Assembly: GCA_963921425.1 (NCBI GenBank)
Contig: OY992835.1
Coordinates: 25,991,322 to 26,055,321 of the forward strand
Reading direction: 5' to 3'
Length of the DNA: 64,000 bases
DNA from: Dryas octopetala
Lineage: Eukaryota; Streptophyta; Magnoliopsida; Rosales; Rosaceae
A program made the translations under genes and the position numbers. Positions 1 through 12,128 of the stretch are shown here, in pieces; position 1 is the stretch's first letter; each line of letters starts with the position of its first letter. The notes under the pieces were generated by a model that was not told the origin of the DNA, did not search any database, and worked only from the letters and a program-made list of their open reading frames with translations.

Positions 1-40
1 CAGGAGCAAATACAAGTTGAGACTTGAGAGAGGTCCTTAC

Positions 41-366
41 CTAAACAGATCCGACGATGATGTTGTTGATCGGGATGAAGATGAGCTTCACAAAGAAGCC
101 AACGAACCCCATCACCACGAACCCGATGGCCGTACGTAACGCCACCTTTGTGAATTCTGTTACATGAAAAACGCACCGGATTCGATTCGTATAGATCTCA
201 AACACAAAATCAAGAAGCCGGATTGCATATTGAATTGAATTAATGTCGCCACGAAATGGATTGATTGATTACCTTTGCGGTCGGGTTTATGGCAGCGCTT
301 GACGAGGCGAACGCTGTCCTTGGAGAATTCTCTGAGCGGCTCGAACACTGAGTCTATGGCGTCCAT
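41..366 (-). CDS. SEC61G: SEC61 gamma subunit of the ER protein translocon
   Basis: Two exons on the minus strand, 366-273 and 156-41, joined by a GT-AG intron in phase 1, encode 69 aa, exactly the usual length of eukaryotic Sec61 gamma. The protein starts [20 protein letters not shown], continues through the basic [15 protein letters not shown] cytosolic helix, and ends in one C-terminal membrane segment (about residues 38-63) with the sequence [20 protein letters not shown]. This is a tail-anchored protein that clamps the two halves of Sec61 alpha in the ER channel. The start is the only ATG that gives the family N-terminus; the stop TAG is at 43-41. The gene is complete. Family assignment is certain; which Arabidopsis paralogue it matches is not resolvable by eye. 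Confidence 0.97.
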
Positions 367-529
367 TTTTACGCAGGAATTTCAAGATTTTATTTTTTTT
401 ATTTTTTGTACAGAGGAGCGTCGGAGGAACAACACCAGGAAGATTGAGCTGAACGCAGAGGAATCAGGAGATTTTATGCCGATCATACTTGGTCCTCCCC
501 GGATGACTCACCATCTCCAATGAAATTAT

Positions 530-560
530 TACACGTGTCATTTCAAAAAATAACGTGTCA
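530..560 (-). promoter_or_regulatory. Paired TGACACGT boxes, one a palindromic G-box, upstream of SEC61 gamma
   Basis: Read on the minus strand, TGACACGT occurs twice within 25 bases; the copy at 532-537 is a perfect CACGTG G-box. They lie about 170-190 bp before the SEC61 gamma start. bZIP factors, including ER-stress bZIPs, bind ACGT cores, so a role in ER-stress control is plausible, but that is inference. Confidence 0.4.
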
Positions 561-1332
561 TTTGTTTTTTAGAAAAAAAATATAAAAAAATCGCAACATC
601 AAATGGGATACATGTAATTTCATCCACCCATTAAATTATTAAACATACGGTACATACCAGACCTATTTCCCGCAGATTTTTAAAAAGAAAAAAAAATTAA
701 AAAAAAAAAAAACTCACAGGCTGTTAGCCCTTTTAACTTTTTAAGTGCAATGAAAAAGAAAAGGAAAATTAAGCCATTGACTACCGCCCAAGTGATGAGA
801 ATTTGTGAGGTAAGGCTTAAACTATGTCCATGATTCGATTGGATTCCTCCAATGTAACCAAAAAATACAAAAATTTAAACTCTTGCCAAAATGCAATTGC
901 AATGAAATTGTGTTGAAAAAAAAGTCCATCAGGCATGCAGAAAAACCGAGCAATTTAAAACCAAACAAAAAACACAACAGAAACTCAAGCTGACTGATAC
1001 AAGGAATCGTTTCAAATCAAATATGAAGCGTCATTTCTCTAAATACGGTCATACAACAATATCCTCCACATAAGTGATGCTAAAACATCCTTGAAATCAG
1101 AAGGGGTCAACTAAAACAAGCTGACGACTCCTCACCAGTTCTACCTTAGATTCAGGGGAAATTCCTACAAAACCATTGATCAGCACCTACAGCATTCAAA
1201 TTCCCCTGCAATCCGTTTCCAAGCTGGCTGCAAGAAGCCATGCCTACCGTTGCTGGAAGAAGTCAAAAAATTATAGCAAATCCTGTGTCCATTGGGTTGT
1301 AACTTGTAAGGTTGCTATCTCTTTATTCCAAC
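561..1332. other. Intergenic, SEC61 gamma upstream to ZNF511-like 3' end
   Basis: AT-rich DNA with A-runs near 670-710. It should contain the SEC61 gamma promoter on the left and the 3' UTR of the zinc-finger gene on the right. I see no further gene. Confidence 0.6.
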
Positions 1333-3038
1333 TTATGTAGAGTCTGGTTTTTTCTCACGTTGAACAGCTCGTGGGACAAATGTCAAGCCCCGAGCATGCC
1401 GACGACCAAAGCTGATGGATGAGGGGCTGGAGTCTGAAGTGCTTAATTTGGAGACGGCAGAAACAAGGCCATCAATGGTTTCATTTTCTACTTCCATACT
1501 AGATGCATCTGCCTTCTTAACAATAGCTTGTTTACGTTGGCTTTTCTGCCTCTGTTTTTTGGAAGGATGCACCTTCTTGAAAAACTCAAATGAAGTGGGG
1601 AATTTATGCTTGTCCACCAGATGCTGTTGCCGACTTTTATAGTTCTTGAACTTCAAATCACAGCCGTATACAAGGCATTCATACTGTTGCAGACAAAACA
1701 TCCAAACCAAAGTAAAATAACTAAACCAGTACATGTTCAATAACAAGATGGAAAAACATTGCATTCCTTGAATTAGGATCATCCCTTCAGAATTTGAAAA
1801 CAAGAAAGCATATGTATAAATAAGATGTCTTCTAGCAAAAACCATGAACTTTTACAAATACCAGATCAATTATCCATGCTTCAGTATAATCCCAGTTTGT
1901 ACTTGCACTTGATTTTTTGAAGGGTAATGATGTTAAGTTGATAATCAAGTCGTATATCAGTGGAATTCAAGCTTGATCCCAGCAAACATGAAGCAACTTC
2001 TATGGTAATGATGTTAAGTTGAAGGGTAAGGATGTTAAGTTGTTGATCAAGTCATTATCAGTGAAATTGCAAGCTTGATCCCAGCTTAGCACCCAGAAAG
2101 GTAGAAAAGAAAAAAGCATGAAATGACTTGTATGGTCATGCTAGGGCTTTTTTCCTGCTTCACACAAAACCCTAACATTTTAAAAATATGATGATTATAT
2201 AAAAATGAAAGAGGAACTGTCACAAAAAATGTCAAATGATCACCCTCAGTCAGAAAATGCCAACATAGAAGAAAATGAAGAGTAATACCATGGCATAGCC
2301 CCGTGCAACTTTGGCCTGAAAGAAAGAATCATGTGCTTCAGATACATGTATACTTAGCAACCGTGATGTCGGGAAGACTCTAGAGCACACAGAACAAGAT
2401 GCAGTGTGGCGCGCATTATAATGATCTTCAAAGTCCTCCAAGGAAGTCATGCGAGCACCACAACCAACAATGGGACAGAAAACACCCCTGCACACACATC
2501 ACATTAAGCCTTCAAAGCTACATCTCTTCAGTCCGTACTTGCAGTTGACAAACAAAAGTGCATTTTATTATCACTGTATAAAAATTTCATGTTATCAATA
2601 CCTGCCTTCCTCATCAGTCATATTCCGAAGCTGAAGCTTTTCATCTTCAGTTAAATCCAGTGCAACCTGCGCAATTTTACAGAAAATTGATTAAGGAACA
2701 AGCAACCAAAATACAAATTCAAATTCATTTGAGCAAAATTTTGAAATTCCAAATGTGTTTGATGCTTAAAAACCTAGTTCAAATTCAGTCTAAAGATGGG
2801 CACGGATTGTTTAATAACATCAGAATTGATGAGATTTACAACAAATAAGAAGTTGAGAGGTCACGCCAGAAAGAAAGGAAAGAAAAAGACAACAGAAGGA
2901 AACGAAAAGAACCTGTTTGGCGAGGAGTTCCCTTTCGATGTTGCCAGATGCAAAAAAAGGAGATTCAGGACCAAACTTTCGACGGAAAGGTTTCCAATGC
3001 GGAAACCCTAATTGTCCTCCTTCAACATCCATCGCCAT
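1333..3038 (-). CDS. ZNF511-type C2H2 zinc-finger protein
   Basis: Four exons on the minus strand (3038-2913, 2666-2602, 2487-2289, 1683-1333), all with GT-AG junctions and matching phases, encode 246 aa. The N-terminus begins MAMDVEGGQLGFPHWKPFRR. Exon 3 carries C2H2-like units: FCPIVGCGARM with H-x4-H, then CSVCSRVF with H-x4-H. Exon 4 opens with YECLVYGCDLKFKNYKSRQQ and a distal H-x3-H. The C-terminal third is Ser/Lys-rich and ends GRRHARGLTFVPRAV plus a basic tail. This layout is that of ZNF511 homologues, small conserved nuclear proteins of poorly known function. The start is the first ATG in frame; a second Met follows two residues later. Intron 3 holds a local duplication (1921-2133). 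No defects seen. Confidence 0.9.
1915..2135. repeat. Imperfect tandem duplication in intron 3 of the ZNF511-like gene
   Basis: The motif GATGTTAAGTTG occurs three times, and the longer string around CAAGCTTGATCCCAGC twice (near 1968 and 2070), giving two diverged copies of a unit of about 100 bp. Confidence 0.7.
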
Positions 3039-3132
3039 GGCCTCGTGCTACACTGTTTCCTCTTCCTGCTGTACTGTCAGCGACCCTCACGGAACGTTTA
3101 ACTCCTTCTAGTACGTACAATGTGTACGAAAT

Positions 3133-3188
3133 TTGGGCCTAACACTGGCCCATATACAAATCATTGTTTTCAAACTGATAATGGGCCT
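3133..3188. promoter_or_regulatory. Cluster of three site II elements (TGGGCC/GGCCCA)
   Basis: TGGGCC occurs at 3134-3139 and 3182-3187, and GGCCCA at 3147-3152, about 100-150 bp upstream of the ZNF511-like ATG. Site II motifs are bound by TCP factors and are typical of promoters of broadly expressed plant genes. Function here is inferred from position. Confidence 0.5.
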
Positions 3189-4590
3189 GTTTGCATTTCT
3201 CTTATGCGCTGTTTCTCTGGCCTTTTCGCCTTTTTCTTAATTAAAGTATTTTCGACAAAAAAAGTTCATTTTATTTAAATATTGTACAAAATGCATAAAT
3301 TTTGAAAATTACATGTCTTGACAATGTGTCAAAAATTTGGGTTATTGAAGTTTTTTTTCAACATCAATTCATGTGCATATGATCGATTGTCAATCGTTGA
3401 TATATGTGAATTATTCAAATTTATAAATAATTAATTATGCATGTGAATCATGTGTGAATAATTGTCGTTAACGAATGAATTGGTCTCGAGAGATTATTAT
3501 TCTCCAATGATGACAATGGGTCTGGACCTCTTGACATTTCAATTGGATGACTGCAAGGAATCAATAAAAGCATTGGGGGTTTCATGCATTTCTTTGATTT
3601 TTAAGTGATGAGTCAATCAGTTTGCAAAGCAATTAATATGATTATAAAAAGAGTTGGTAGAGAATCGAGAGATCATACTGTCTTTTATAATAATTTCCCA
3701 TACATATCTAAATGCTCTATTTATGCCAACTAGCTAGGGCGTGATATTAATTAACATTTTCTCTGTTGTTAAATGTTGATAAATTGATAATAGTTGTTTA
3801 GACATATAGGCAAAAGAATTAAAAGACTTGTTTATAGTATATGGTAGAATTTCTTCTCCACACGCCATTGCAAATTTCAAAATCTGAATATGAAATGAAA
3901 GTCGCCTTAGAGTTGTGCAAGCTTACGTTGGATGTGGGGTTTGTTATTTTGTCATTTTCATTTCAAAGCAGTAAGTAATGACAAAAGGGTAAGGGAGTTG
4001 CTGCATTGCGAGGGCCGCCCATCCACGCGTTCTAATTGTTTGTCAAAAATAAGAACAAATTCAACCAAACTGATCAAAGAAACATATATAAAATAATAAG
4101 AAACCAGGTGCTTGATGCATGTTTCTGAATTTGACTTGAAGGGTTCAACAAAATTAAGGTTTATCAGAGCAGTAAGAGGCTTGTAAGCCGTCGGATCATA
4201 ACCATGATCAAGTGAAGATAATGACAATATGTACCACATCATTTCACGTCTCAATGAATATGGTTGCATTTTCAAAAGACGAATTAGCATGCAAGAGTCA
4301 TACTAATTATGGAAATGACAGCTAAAAAGTGTGATAAAGGAGGCTACATATATATGTGATTCATAGATGGCTAGCTTTACAAGACAATGACCTATACCCT
4401 ACACCCTAGAAGACTAAAAGAGGCCAATTATAGGGTATGGTTACTACCTACTAGAACATTGATTAAAGTCTTGGACTTGAACGCTTGGACCAAGTATGCA
4501 TGACTAGATCTTAATTATCTATCAAATTAACTAATATATATGGTTTGGAGGTCACCATTGTCTTTCTCATGATCAATTCTCTGGGTATCC
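3189..4590. other. Intergenic between the divergent ZNF511-like and peroxidase genes
   Basis: AT-rich, with no ORF that resembles a known protein. The right-hand part should be the peroxidase promoter. The 110-aa minus-strand ORF at 3958-4290 has no recognisable features. Confidence 0.55.
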
Positions 4591-4591
4591 T

Positions 4592-4602
4592 CTATATATA
4601 AG
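4592..4602 (+). promoter_or_regulatory. TATA box of the peroxidase gene
   Basis: CTATATATAAG at 4592-4602. Transcription about 30 bp downstream would begin near 4625-4635, after the ATG at 4611. This makes the ATG at 4653 the better start. Confidence 0.6.
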
Positions 4603-4652
4603 AGTCATAGATGGAATACACGCAGAGAGAGACAGAAAGGCTAGAGCAGGAA

Positions 4653-5848
4653 ATGGAGGTATGGAGAAGCTTGTGGTTGGTTTTAGTTTGGATGGTGATT
4701 ATGCAGGGGAAGGGATCAGAGGGACAATTAGTAGAAAACTTCTATAGCTCAAGTTGTCCAAACGTTGAATCCATAGTGAAGCAGGCTGTCTCCACAAAAT
4801 TTAGCCAAACCTTTACAACAGCTCCAGCAACTCTAAGACTATTTTTCCATGACTGCTTTGTTGAGGTAGGTTGCATTGCATATTTGCATGCATTAAGTAT
4901 ATGCATGGTGTTTGAAATGTTATAGAACAAGATCATTTTCTTTGGTTGATCAATTTGCAATTGCAGGGATGTGATGCCTCCATCATGATTGCTTCACCAA
5001 ATGGGGACGCAGAGAAGGATTTTTCGGATAATCTGTCATTAGCAGGAGATGGGTTTGACACCGTAATCAAGGCAAAGCAAGCAGTTGAAGCACAATGCCC
5101 TTCTGTTGTCTCTTGTGCTGACATTTTGGCTCTTGCTACCCGCGATGTTGTAGTCCTTGTAAGTACCAGTACGGCAGTACCTAAACTTATTAGATTAATT
5201 GAAAGGCATGCAAGTTTCCATTTGAAAGCAAAATTATACTCATATGTTCCCTAAATTGAATTTGTCTCTCAGGCGGGAGGCCCTGCATTCAACGTAGAAT
5301 TGGGACGTCGGGATGGACTCGTCTCACAAGCCTCTCGTGTCGCTGGGAATTTGCCAGAACCATCCTTTGATCTGAACCAACTCAACACAATGTTTGCCAA
5401 ACACAATCTTACCCAAACTGATGTCATTGCATTGTCCGGGGCACATACCTTGGGCTTTTCACACTGCAACCGCTTTGCAAACCGCCTCTACTCATTTTCA
5501 TCATCCTCTCCTGTGGACCCTTCTTTGGATCCTGAATATGCCAAGCAGTTGATGTCAGCCTGCCCCAAAGTTGTAGACCCCAGCATAGCCATCGACATGG
5601 ACCCTCAAACCACACGAACATTTGACAATGCATATTATCAAAACTTGGTTGCAGGGAAGGGCTTGCTCACTTCGGATGAGGTTCTTTTCTCTGACTCTGC
5701 ATCTCAGCCTACTGTCATTGATTTTGCCAACAACCCTGGTGACTTCAATGGAGCTTTCATCACTGCCATGAGGAAGCTTGGGAGGGTCGGCGTTAAGACT
5801 GGTAAACAAGGGGAGATAAGGACAGACTGCACCACCTTCAATTCATGA
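4653..5848 (+). CDS. Class III secretory peroxidase (PER16/50/51/55-like)
   Basis: Three exons (4653-4865, 4967-5158, 5273-5848) give 326 aa, a normal class III length. A hydrophobic signal peptide ([20 protein letters not shown]) precedes the mature start [12 protein letters not shown]. The distal haem pocket reads [15 protein letters not shown], with exon 1 ending between E and G. The proximal haem ligand lies in [13 protein letters not shown], and [14 protein letters not shown] and LGRRDG are family landmarks. Eight Cys fit the four conserved disulfides. It should be a haem oxidoreductase of cell wall or vacuole using H2O2 to oxidise phenolics. An upstream in-frame ATG at 4611 would hide the signal peptide behind 14 residues and probably precedes the transcript start. 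Exact paralogue not assigned. Confidence 0.95.
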
Positions 5849-6595
5849 TCAATCTGATGATAGCTAGCTAGGATCCATCTTGGTATATAACTATAAGGGT
5901 TAAGAAGCAGATGATATTGTGGTGTGAAATAATAGTCTCCAATGAAGAATTCATTTCTCAATAATATAAAACAATTTTTACGACCATGGGATTCATTAAT
6001 TGGAAAGTATAGGTAGGAATGGCTGCAAACCTACAATATATATCTGTTTACAATTAAATTTTGTGGACTATTGAATTTTACTCTTAAAAAAGACAGCTTC
6101 TGAACTACTACTATGTGTTCTAAACCAGCAAGAATATCATTGCAACAACGGTAGAGAAAACTGTAAATATCTGAAAATCTAAAGCAAAGAAACTCAGGCA
6201 AAACAATACAAGTGATAATTGTTCTATTCATTCATGGAGAATTGTGGACACAAATGACTAGGAAATACAAAAAATTTCAATGTCAACTGAATTTCCAGAT
6301 TCAGTACAACATTCTAACACTTATTTTTGGAATGATACATTATAACACTTGAAAAGACAATCTTACACAACCAAAGGTAGCACTGAATTGGCACACCAAT
6401 GGGAGGGAAAACCTTGGTGCCTGGTTTTGACCCTCGAGAGTTCTGGAGAATGCGTGCTTGCCTCCATCACCCTTAATATGTTTACATAAATACAGAAAAA
6501 TTCTACACAACCTCAGACAAAGTATACAGATATCAAAACAATTTGGACGAAGTGCAGCTCAGAAAATCCAGGATGATTTGGATGACATCCTCTGA
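5849..6595. other. 3' regions of the convergent peroxidase and MFS genes
   Basis: AT-rich 3' UTR-like sequence between converging stop codons, with AATAATATAAAAC-like polyadenylation context near 5960. No coding signal. Confidence 0.6.
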
Positions 6596-9325
6596 TTACG
6601 AAAGCCCAGATGGACGGGATTTTCCATAGAGGTGGGCATATACAACCTTAGTTCGATGCACCAGAATCATGCTTAAAACAAATGCAACAATGCAGAATCC
6701 AGACATAATTACCGAAGTCAAGAAAAAGCATATAGCACCATTGCACTTTGGTGCATCCATTCCAGGCAGGCCTTGTAAAATTGATCCTGAACTCAGGTGA
6801 TGGTGGTGATGAGCTTGCTTCTCTGCTTCACGGTCATATATTGTGCTAGCAATTAGACCAGAAAAGAGCAACCCACCAGCAGGGTTTGCTATTGTGAGGA
6901 AATTGTACAAAGCCCCAAACTTTTTCAAGCCAAACAATTCAGAGGCAGCAGCTGGCACAATTGCCCAATGAGCCCCATAGCCTAACCCAATCAAGATGGT
7001 AGCAATGTACATTGCCCCAGGCCATCCAAAAGCAACGAAGATATGCCCAACTGCCATAATGAGTTGTGCCACAGCCATTGCTACCGGTCTTGGATAAGCA
7101 TAGTCCCTATTGAATATAAAGTGATGGATGATAAGTCGCAAGACCAAATTTTAGTAATATTTATTTAACATCTAGATGAGAATGTAGACAGTTCATACCT
7201 CACAATAATCTCAGAGAAGTAACCGCCCCCAACGCGACCAAGAAAGTTCCAAATGCTGACCATGGATACAAATATATGTGTATTATCATAACCTAGAGAC
7301 TGGCTGATCTGACCCATGTTATCAATCACTGTCAAACCAGATCCTGAACCCAAGAGAAGTGAGAAAAAGATGAGCCAAAAGTCTGCTTTAATCAAAGCTT
7401 GTGTCAAGGTGAAGTCCTCCCCTCTATGCGGACCCCTCCTCCTCTTAACCCTCACTGCTCCTTCTGCAGCTGCTTGGAATAGTTTTGCTTGCAAGTGGGC
7501 AATTCGTTTTTGCCTTTCTGATGCTGGAAGCAAGTCTACACCCTTAGGCTTCTCATCTTCTACCTCACTGAATATTACCTCATTAGCATCTGGTTCAGAT
7601 TTGCCAGGTTCTTGTTTCTGTGGCCCAGGTAGGAGTGCCTCTTCTTCTAGAGCTCTTGGCTCTGAGAAAAAACTCAATGAAATAGGAATCACAATGGGAA
7701 TCAAGATGAGGATAAACAAAACCACTGTAAAAATAGTGATCACAGTGCGGCTCAGACCAATTAGATCTTCAACTAGCATGACCCCCATCAAATAAGCAGC
7801 TAACAGGAGGCACACACTATATATAAACGTGAAGCTCATTGCATCAGTTGGCCGGACTTGTCTGTGACCTCCAACTGGTCTGATAATAAACATTAAAGTA
7901 ATAATCACCATTGCTGGACCAACTGCAACCATGAAAATCAAAGATGCTTGATCTGGGGAATAAATCATCGCATATATCTGGGTCATAATTGCACCGCCCA
8001 ACCCAGCAAAGCCCTTAAGAATTCCAACCACAGGACCCCGACTTTTTGGGAAGTTTTGCACACAAGAGACCAAAGCAGCTGTATTGAAGTAGGTCTCACC
8101 ATTTGTTCCCACAAATATAAGAATGCACATCTGCAAAATTGTAATTGTTAAAGATTTAACCAAGGCAAGATGAATAAAGTAAGAATGAATAATTTCATAG
8201 TCTACTAAAAGAACGCATGCATCACTCCCCATTGCAAATCATTTTGTTTGGATTGTTTGTAAATTTGTTATGAACAGCGTTACCCTCTCATGAACAAGGT
8301 TTAGCAAATTTTGTTATTAAAACATAAGTAGCACAAGAAATGCTATATCTCAGTAGACAATACAAATGGAAAGTTTTGAGAAAATAAATACAAAAAATTA
8401 AGGAAGAAAAATACATCATGGACAAAAAAAAAAGAGCAACTTCAAAAAGTTCATTTCAAAAGCCTTTACGCTTTGCTTGGATCGATTCAGAAAAAGTAGA
8501 AGAAAATTGCAGAAATGCTGACACCAGGACCCTGATTTCTTAAGGAATTTTCTCTCCATTTTCTTTACCTCTCCCAGGATCCAAACAGAGCCTTAAACAG
8601 ACTGTATATTCATTTCTTCAATTCAGTGTTTGTGAATGTGACCACTCAGGAAAATTACTGAAAAGTAAAAATGGCATGGTGAAAGGCAAAAGGATGATCC
8701 TTTTCCCAAGGAAAAATAACATTGAACTCAGTTTTATCAACTCAAACCAAAGATACCAGAACCAATATCCATTTCCAAAAAAAAAAAAAAAAACGATCCA
8801 TATCGATATCTTCATTCTTCATATATCATTCAATCAGCATATCCATGAATTGAGTAAATAATCAAATAAAATTGATGAGAAACCAAATACATAGTGAAAC
8901 TAGATCCATGGACAACAAAACAATTTTCTATTTTAAGAGAAAATCAAGCATCAGAAAAGAAAAGATCAAAGTCTGTGTTTGATACTCACAGCCCACAAAG
9001 GCAAAACAGGAGCTCGACCAGTAACAATAAGCCAAACCCAGCCATAGCCTACAAAATTCTTCAAAGCACCAATGAGCAGTGCAGCCCACAAGGGCAAGAC
9101 CTCGCACAAGGTCCCAGCCAAGAACCCGACACTGTCCCCAAGGTCCTTAGCCACACCCAACCTGGCAATCTGCCTCTGATTATAGTTCAAAGAGCTCTTA
9201 ATCACCGGTGATATGCTCCCAAATAGGTACCCAATACCCGCACACGATTGCACCCACATTGCAGCCACAAAAACCAGCCATCTGTTGTAAAAGAACAGCC
9301 TGAACTTCTCCTGCATCCGACCCAT
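6596..9325 (-). CDS. Nodulin-like/NFD4-type major facilitator superfamily protein
   Basis: Three minus-strand exons (9325-8990, 8130-7199, 7106-6596) join in frame to encode 592 aa. Exon 1 gives the nodulin-like N-terminal helices (FFYNRWLVFVAAMWVQSCAG, SLNYNQRQIARLGVAKDLGD). Exon 2 continues LPLWA-MCILIFVGTNGETYFNTAALVS and FPKSRGPVVGILKGFAGLG, then a charged cytosolic loop (KRRRGPHRGEDFTLTQAL). Exon 3 holds the second membrane bundle with GLGYGAHWAIVPAAASELFG and a HHHHH run in the last extramembrane loop. About 12 membrane helices are visible. Plant relatives are called NUCLEAR FUSION DEFECTIVE 4-like or nodulin-like; substrate is unknown for most. The start could also be the ATG at 9337, which adds four residues. 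An ORF on the opposite strand at 7316-7795 is a shadow. Confidence 0.94.
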
Positions 9326-9337
9326 TAATGCCCACAA

Positions 9338-10055
9338 GCTCTATTTGGGATTGGGCTGTGTTATTGGAATTCGGAAAAAAGATATTTTTCACAATGTGAT
9401 TATGTTGCCTTTTTTTGGTTTTTATATATACTGTGAAGCAGATAGGTACAGACTGCAGAGAAAGGTAGGCTGGTGATGATGGTGATGTGCTGGATCGGGT
9501 CACCGATCGTGGACCAGTGAGTCAGTGACAGGGTTTTTGGGCACGACATGGTATAAAATAAGCATTTGGTGTTCAAGATATTTACGGAAATGGCACTGAC
9601 GCACCGCGACTGTGACTCCGTGAGTGTTAGTTGGAGGCGGCGTCTGGTAACTGTAGAAGAAAATTTGGCAGCGAATTGAAGGAACATAATAATTACTACA
9701 AGCGCAACAATGGTCGTCTCCTTAGTCTTTATTAGTTTATTAGACATTTTGATGGTCGACTGCTTCCTTGCCATGCTCATCAATCATCAATCATCAATCA
9801 TCATTCATCGTTCCCTTTCGAGTTTTTTCTTCTTTATTCTTGCCTTCTTCGTCATTATTAATTACTTACCCGTTAATTAATTAAATTCAACAGTAGAAAA
9901 AGTAATACTAGGAGACTAACTTTTGATATCACTTTTGGATATCACATGATGTGCCTACTTAGATCGCAACGGCAATGCCACATCATTTAATGTGGCTCAT
10001 TTCAATCTTTTATTTATTTTTCAATACAATTATTAGCACAAGAACAGTTCTATCA
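9338..10055. other. Intergenic upstream of the MFS gene
   Basis: Probably 5' UTR and promoter of the MFS gene. A CAATCATCAATCATCAATCAT short repeat lies near 9780-9800. No coding region recognised. Confidence 0.5.
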
Positions 10056-10064
10056 TTTAGGTTA

Positions 10065-11118
10065 GGGATAATTTGAAGAAAAAGACTCCAACTTGTATGT
10101 CGAAGTCAAATTAAGACTTTTTTTTTAAAGGTGCATTCGTTAGTACTAAAAATTCACTTAAAGGTCAAATAAGGATCTTCCGTCGATTTAATGCAAACGT
10201 CCGTTACTTTTAAGGGTAAAATTGTCACTTCACATACTATTAAAAATAATTATAAAATTTATAATATTAATTATTAAAAAATAGGAAAAAAAAATATGTA
10301 TATCCTCCCTTCCTCACTCTGGCAGCCCTCTACCCCGACCTCCCTCACTCTGGCAGGCTCTTCGCGTCGGCCACCCTCTTTCTCTCTCTCTACCTGGTGT
10401 TCCAGATCGGTGGCTTCGAAGAGGCGGGGCTGGGGCTGAGGTGGGTCTTGGGGGGTGGGAAGGGGTTGGTCGAGGCTGGGTAGGGGAGGGAGGAGGGTCG
10501 TGATTGGGTCTGGGGGGGAGGGGTGGCTGCGGGAGGGAGGGGCTGGGTGGCTGGGTAAGGGGAGCTGGGTTGGGTATGGGTGGGGCGAGGCGAGGCTGCG
10601 GGAAAGAGGAGCTAGGGGAAGGGGTGGCTGCGAGAGGGAGGGGCTAGGTGGAGGTGGAGGTGGAAGAGGGTGGCGACAGGGCTGGGGTGGGTGCGGAGGG
10701 GAAAGAATGCGACTGGGCTGGGCTGGGTCTGGGTGGGGCAAGGCTGAGGGTGGAGGAGGGAGGGTTTGCTCCTTGGTCCACCCTTTTTTTTTCCTTTCAA
10801 TTTGTTTTTTTTTCTGTTTTAGTTTGTTTCTAATTTTGTTATTTTTCTTCTTTTAGTTAGTTTTTTATTTTTTATTAATACTTTTTTTTTAGATTTTTTT
10901 TATAAATATTTTAATAGTGAGAAATGTCAATTTTGTCCTTGAAAATTGATCACATGCATGGCACATGATCAATTTTTGACAAAAAGTGTAATAGATTTGA
11001 CAGAAGACCCTTAATTGAGGCTTAAGTGATTTATTAGATTTAACAGATACACTTTTGAAGGAGAAGTCATGATCTGGTTCTGACACTTAAGTTGAAGTTT
11101 TTTTCCTAAAATTAACCC
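10065..11118. mobile_element. Mutator-like (MULE) non-autonomous element with a GC-rich, strand-skewed core
   Basis: The ends are inverted copies, GGGATAATTTGAAGAAAAAG at the left and, as reverse complement of the right end, GGGTTAATTTTAGGAAAAAA; similarity continues about 40 bp. Both sides carry the perfect 9-bp direct repeat TTTAGGTTA (10056-10064 and 11119-11127), the typical MULE target duplication. The interior 10300-10775 is G-rich on the plus strand (GGGTGGG and GGGCTGGG runs), in sharp contrast to AT-rich neighbours. This fits a Pack-MULE that picked up a GC-rich host fragment, but I cannot name the source. The ORFs inside (for example 10274-10741 and 10455-10856) are low-complexity Pro/Ser or Gly/Arg translations and are not annotated as genes. 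Confidence 0.8.
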
Positions 11119-11127
11119 TTTAGGTTA

Positions 11128-12128
11128 TAACTGAAACATTTGAGCACCACTATCTCGGCCACAATACAACTTAGAACATGGATCCCATAACACAAAATCT
11201 CACTTTTGTTACTGTCATGGTTGTATGATTGTATCTTTGAATTCCAATAGTAAAAGAAAAACCAACACAATATAGTCTTTGAATTTGTAATATGCATATC
11301 AAATTGAAAGTTGAGTAATATCAAGAAATGACTGTAAAATGAAAATTTTGTGTGTATGACAATCACATAGTCACACATAACTTACCTCTCATAACATATA
11401 TAATCTCATCATAAAAAGAGTATTTGATTTTCATACCATAATTTTTCCAAGAATAATGTTTTTCACAATTATAATATTTTTGAATCCAAAGTAGGACTTT
11501 TAAAGGTTGTCTTTACAATACATGAAAGTACTTCGATATTTAATTTTTATGCATCCCCAACCACATGCGAGGTCCAAAGAAAAGCACATGCAATCAGCAT
11601 TAATTAGAAACAAACACATAAGATCTATACGATATCATTGTTCTTCAGTTCTTATTTCTTAACCTCTTATGAGTTATGAGGTGTTTATAAAGCATAATCA
11701 CATTCATCAAATAGAACAAAAGAAGTACCCCACGTTTGAAAATCTGTTCATGTTTATAAAGTGAAGAATATTGGATTCAAAATTGTTAAAAAGAAAAAAA
11801 AAATCAAAAACCGATTTATAAAAACATTACATGAAGTGCTCAACCCCATGTGTGAAGTAGTTTGTCGTGTTTCCCATTAAGTAGGATAAAGGTCACGCGA
11901 AATGTGCGGTCGGTGGCCTACTGGGCTACTGTCCTCAAACTTAAATTAACCTATAAAGAAAAGACATAGATGTCGTCTTCCCAATGATGATTCAAGGACC
12001 AGAAGGCAAAAGGTGGCTTGGTTTCCCCCATATTTTTTGTTCAATTAATTTTCTGCTGGATTGGTATCTTTGGTTATTTAAGATTTCACCAATCTTGCAG
12101 CTGTTGTCTTTTTCCCTCATATTAATAA
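11128..12128. other. AT-rich intergenic DNA
   Basis: No protein-coding signal, repeat with clear ends, or RNA gene seen. Confidence 0.5.

Noticed and set aside
4611..4652. Upstream in-frame ATG of the peroxidase
   Set aside because: It lies too close to the TATA box to be transcribed and would bury the signal peptide.
7316..7795. 159-aa plus-strand ORF
   Set aside because: Antisense shadow of MFS exon 2.
10274..10856. Long overlapping ORFs on both strands (Pro/Ser-rich and Gly/Arg-rich)
   Set aside because: They are translations of a G-rich low-complexity core inside a MULE, with no domain and open in several frames at once.
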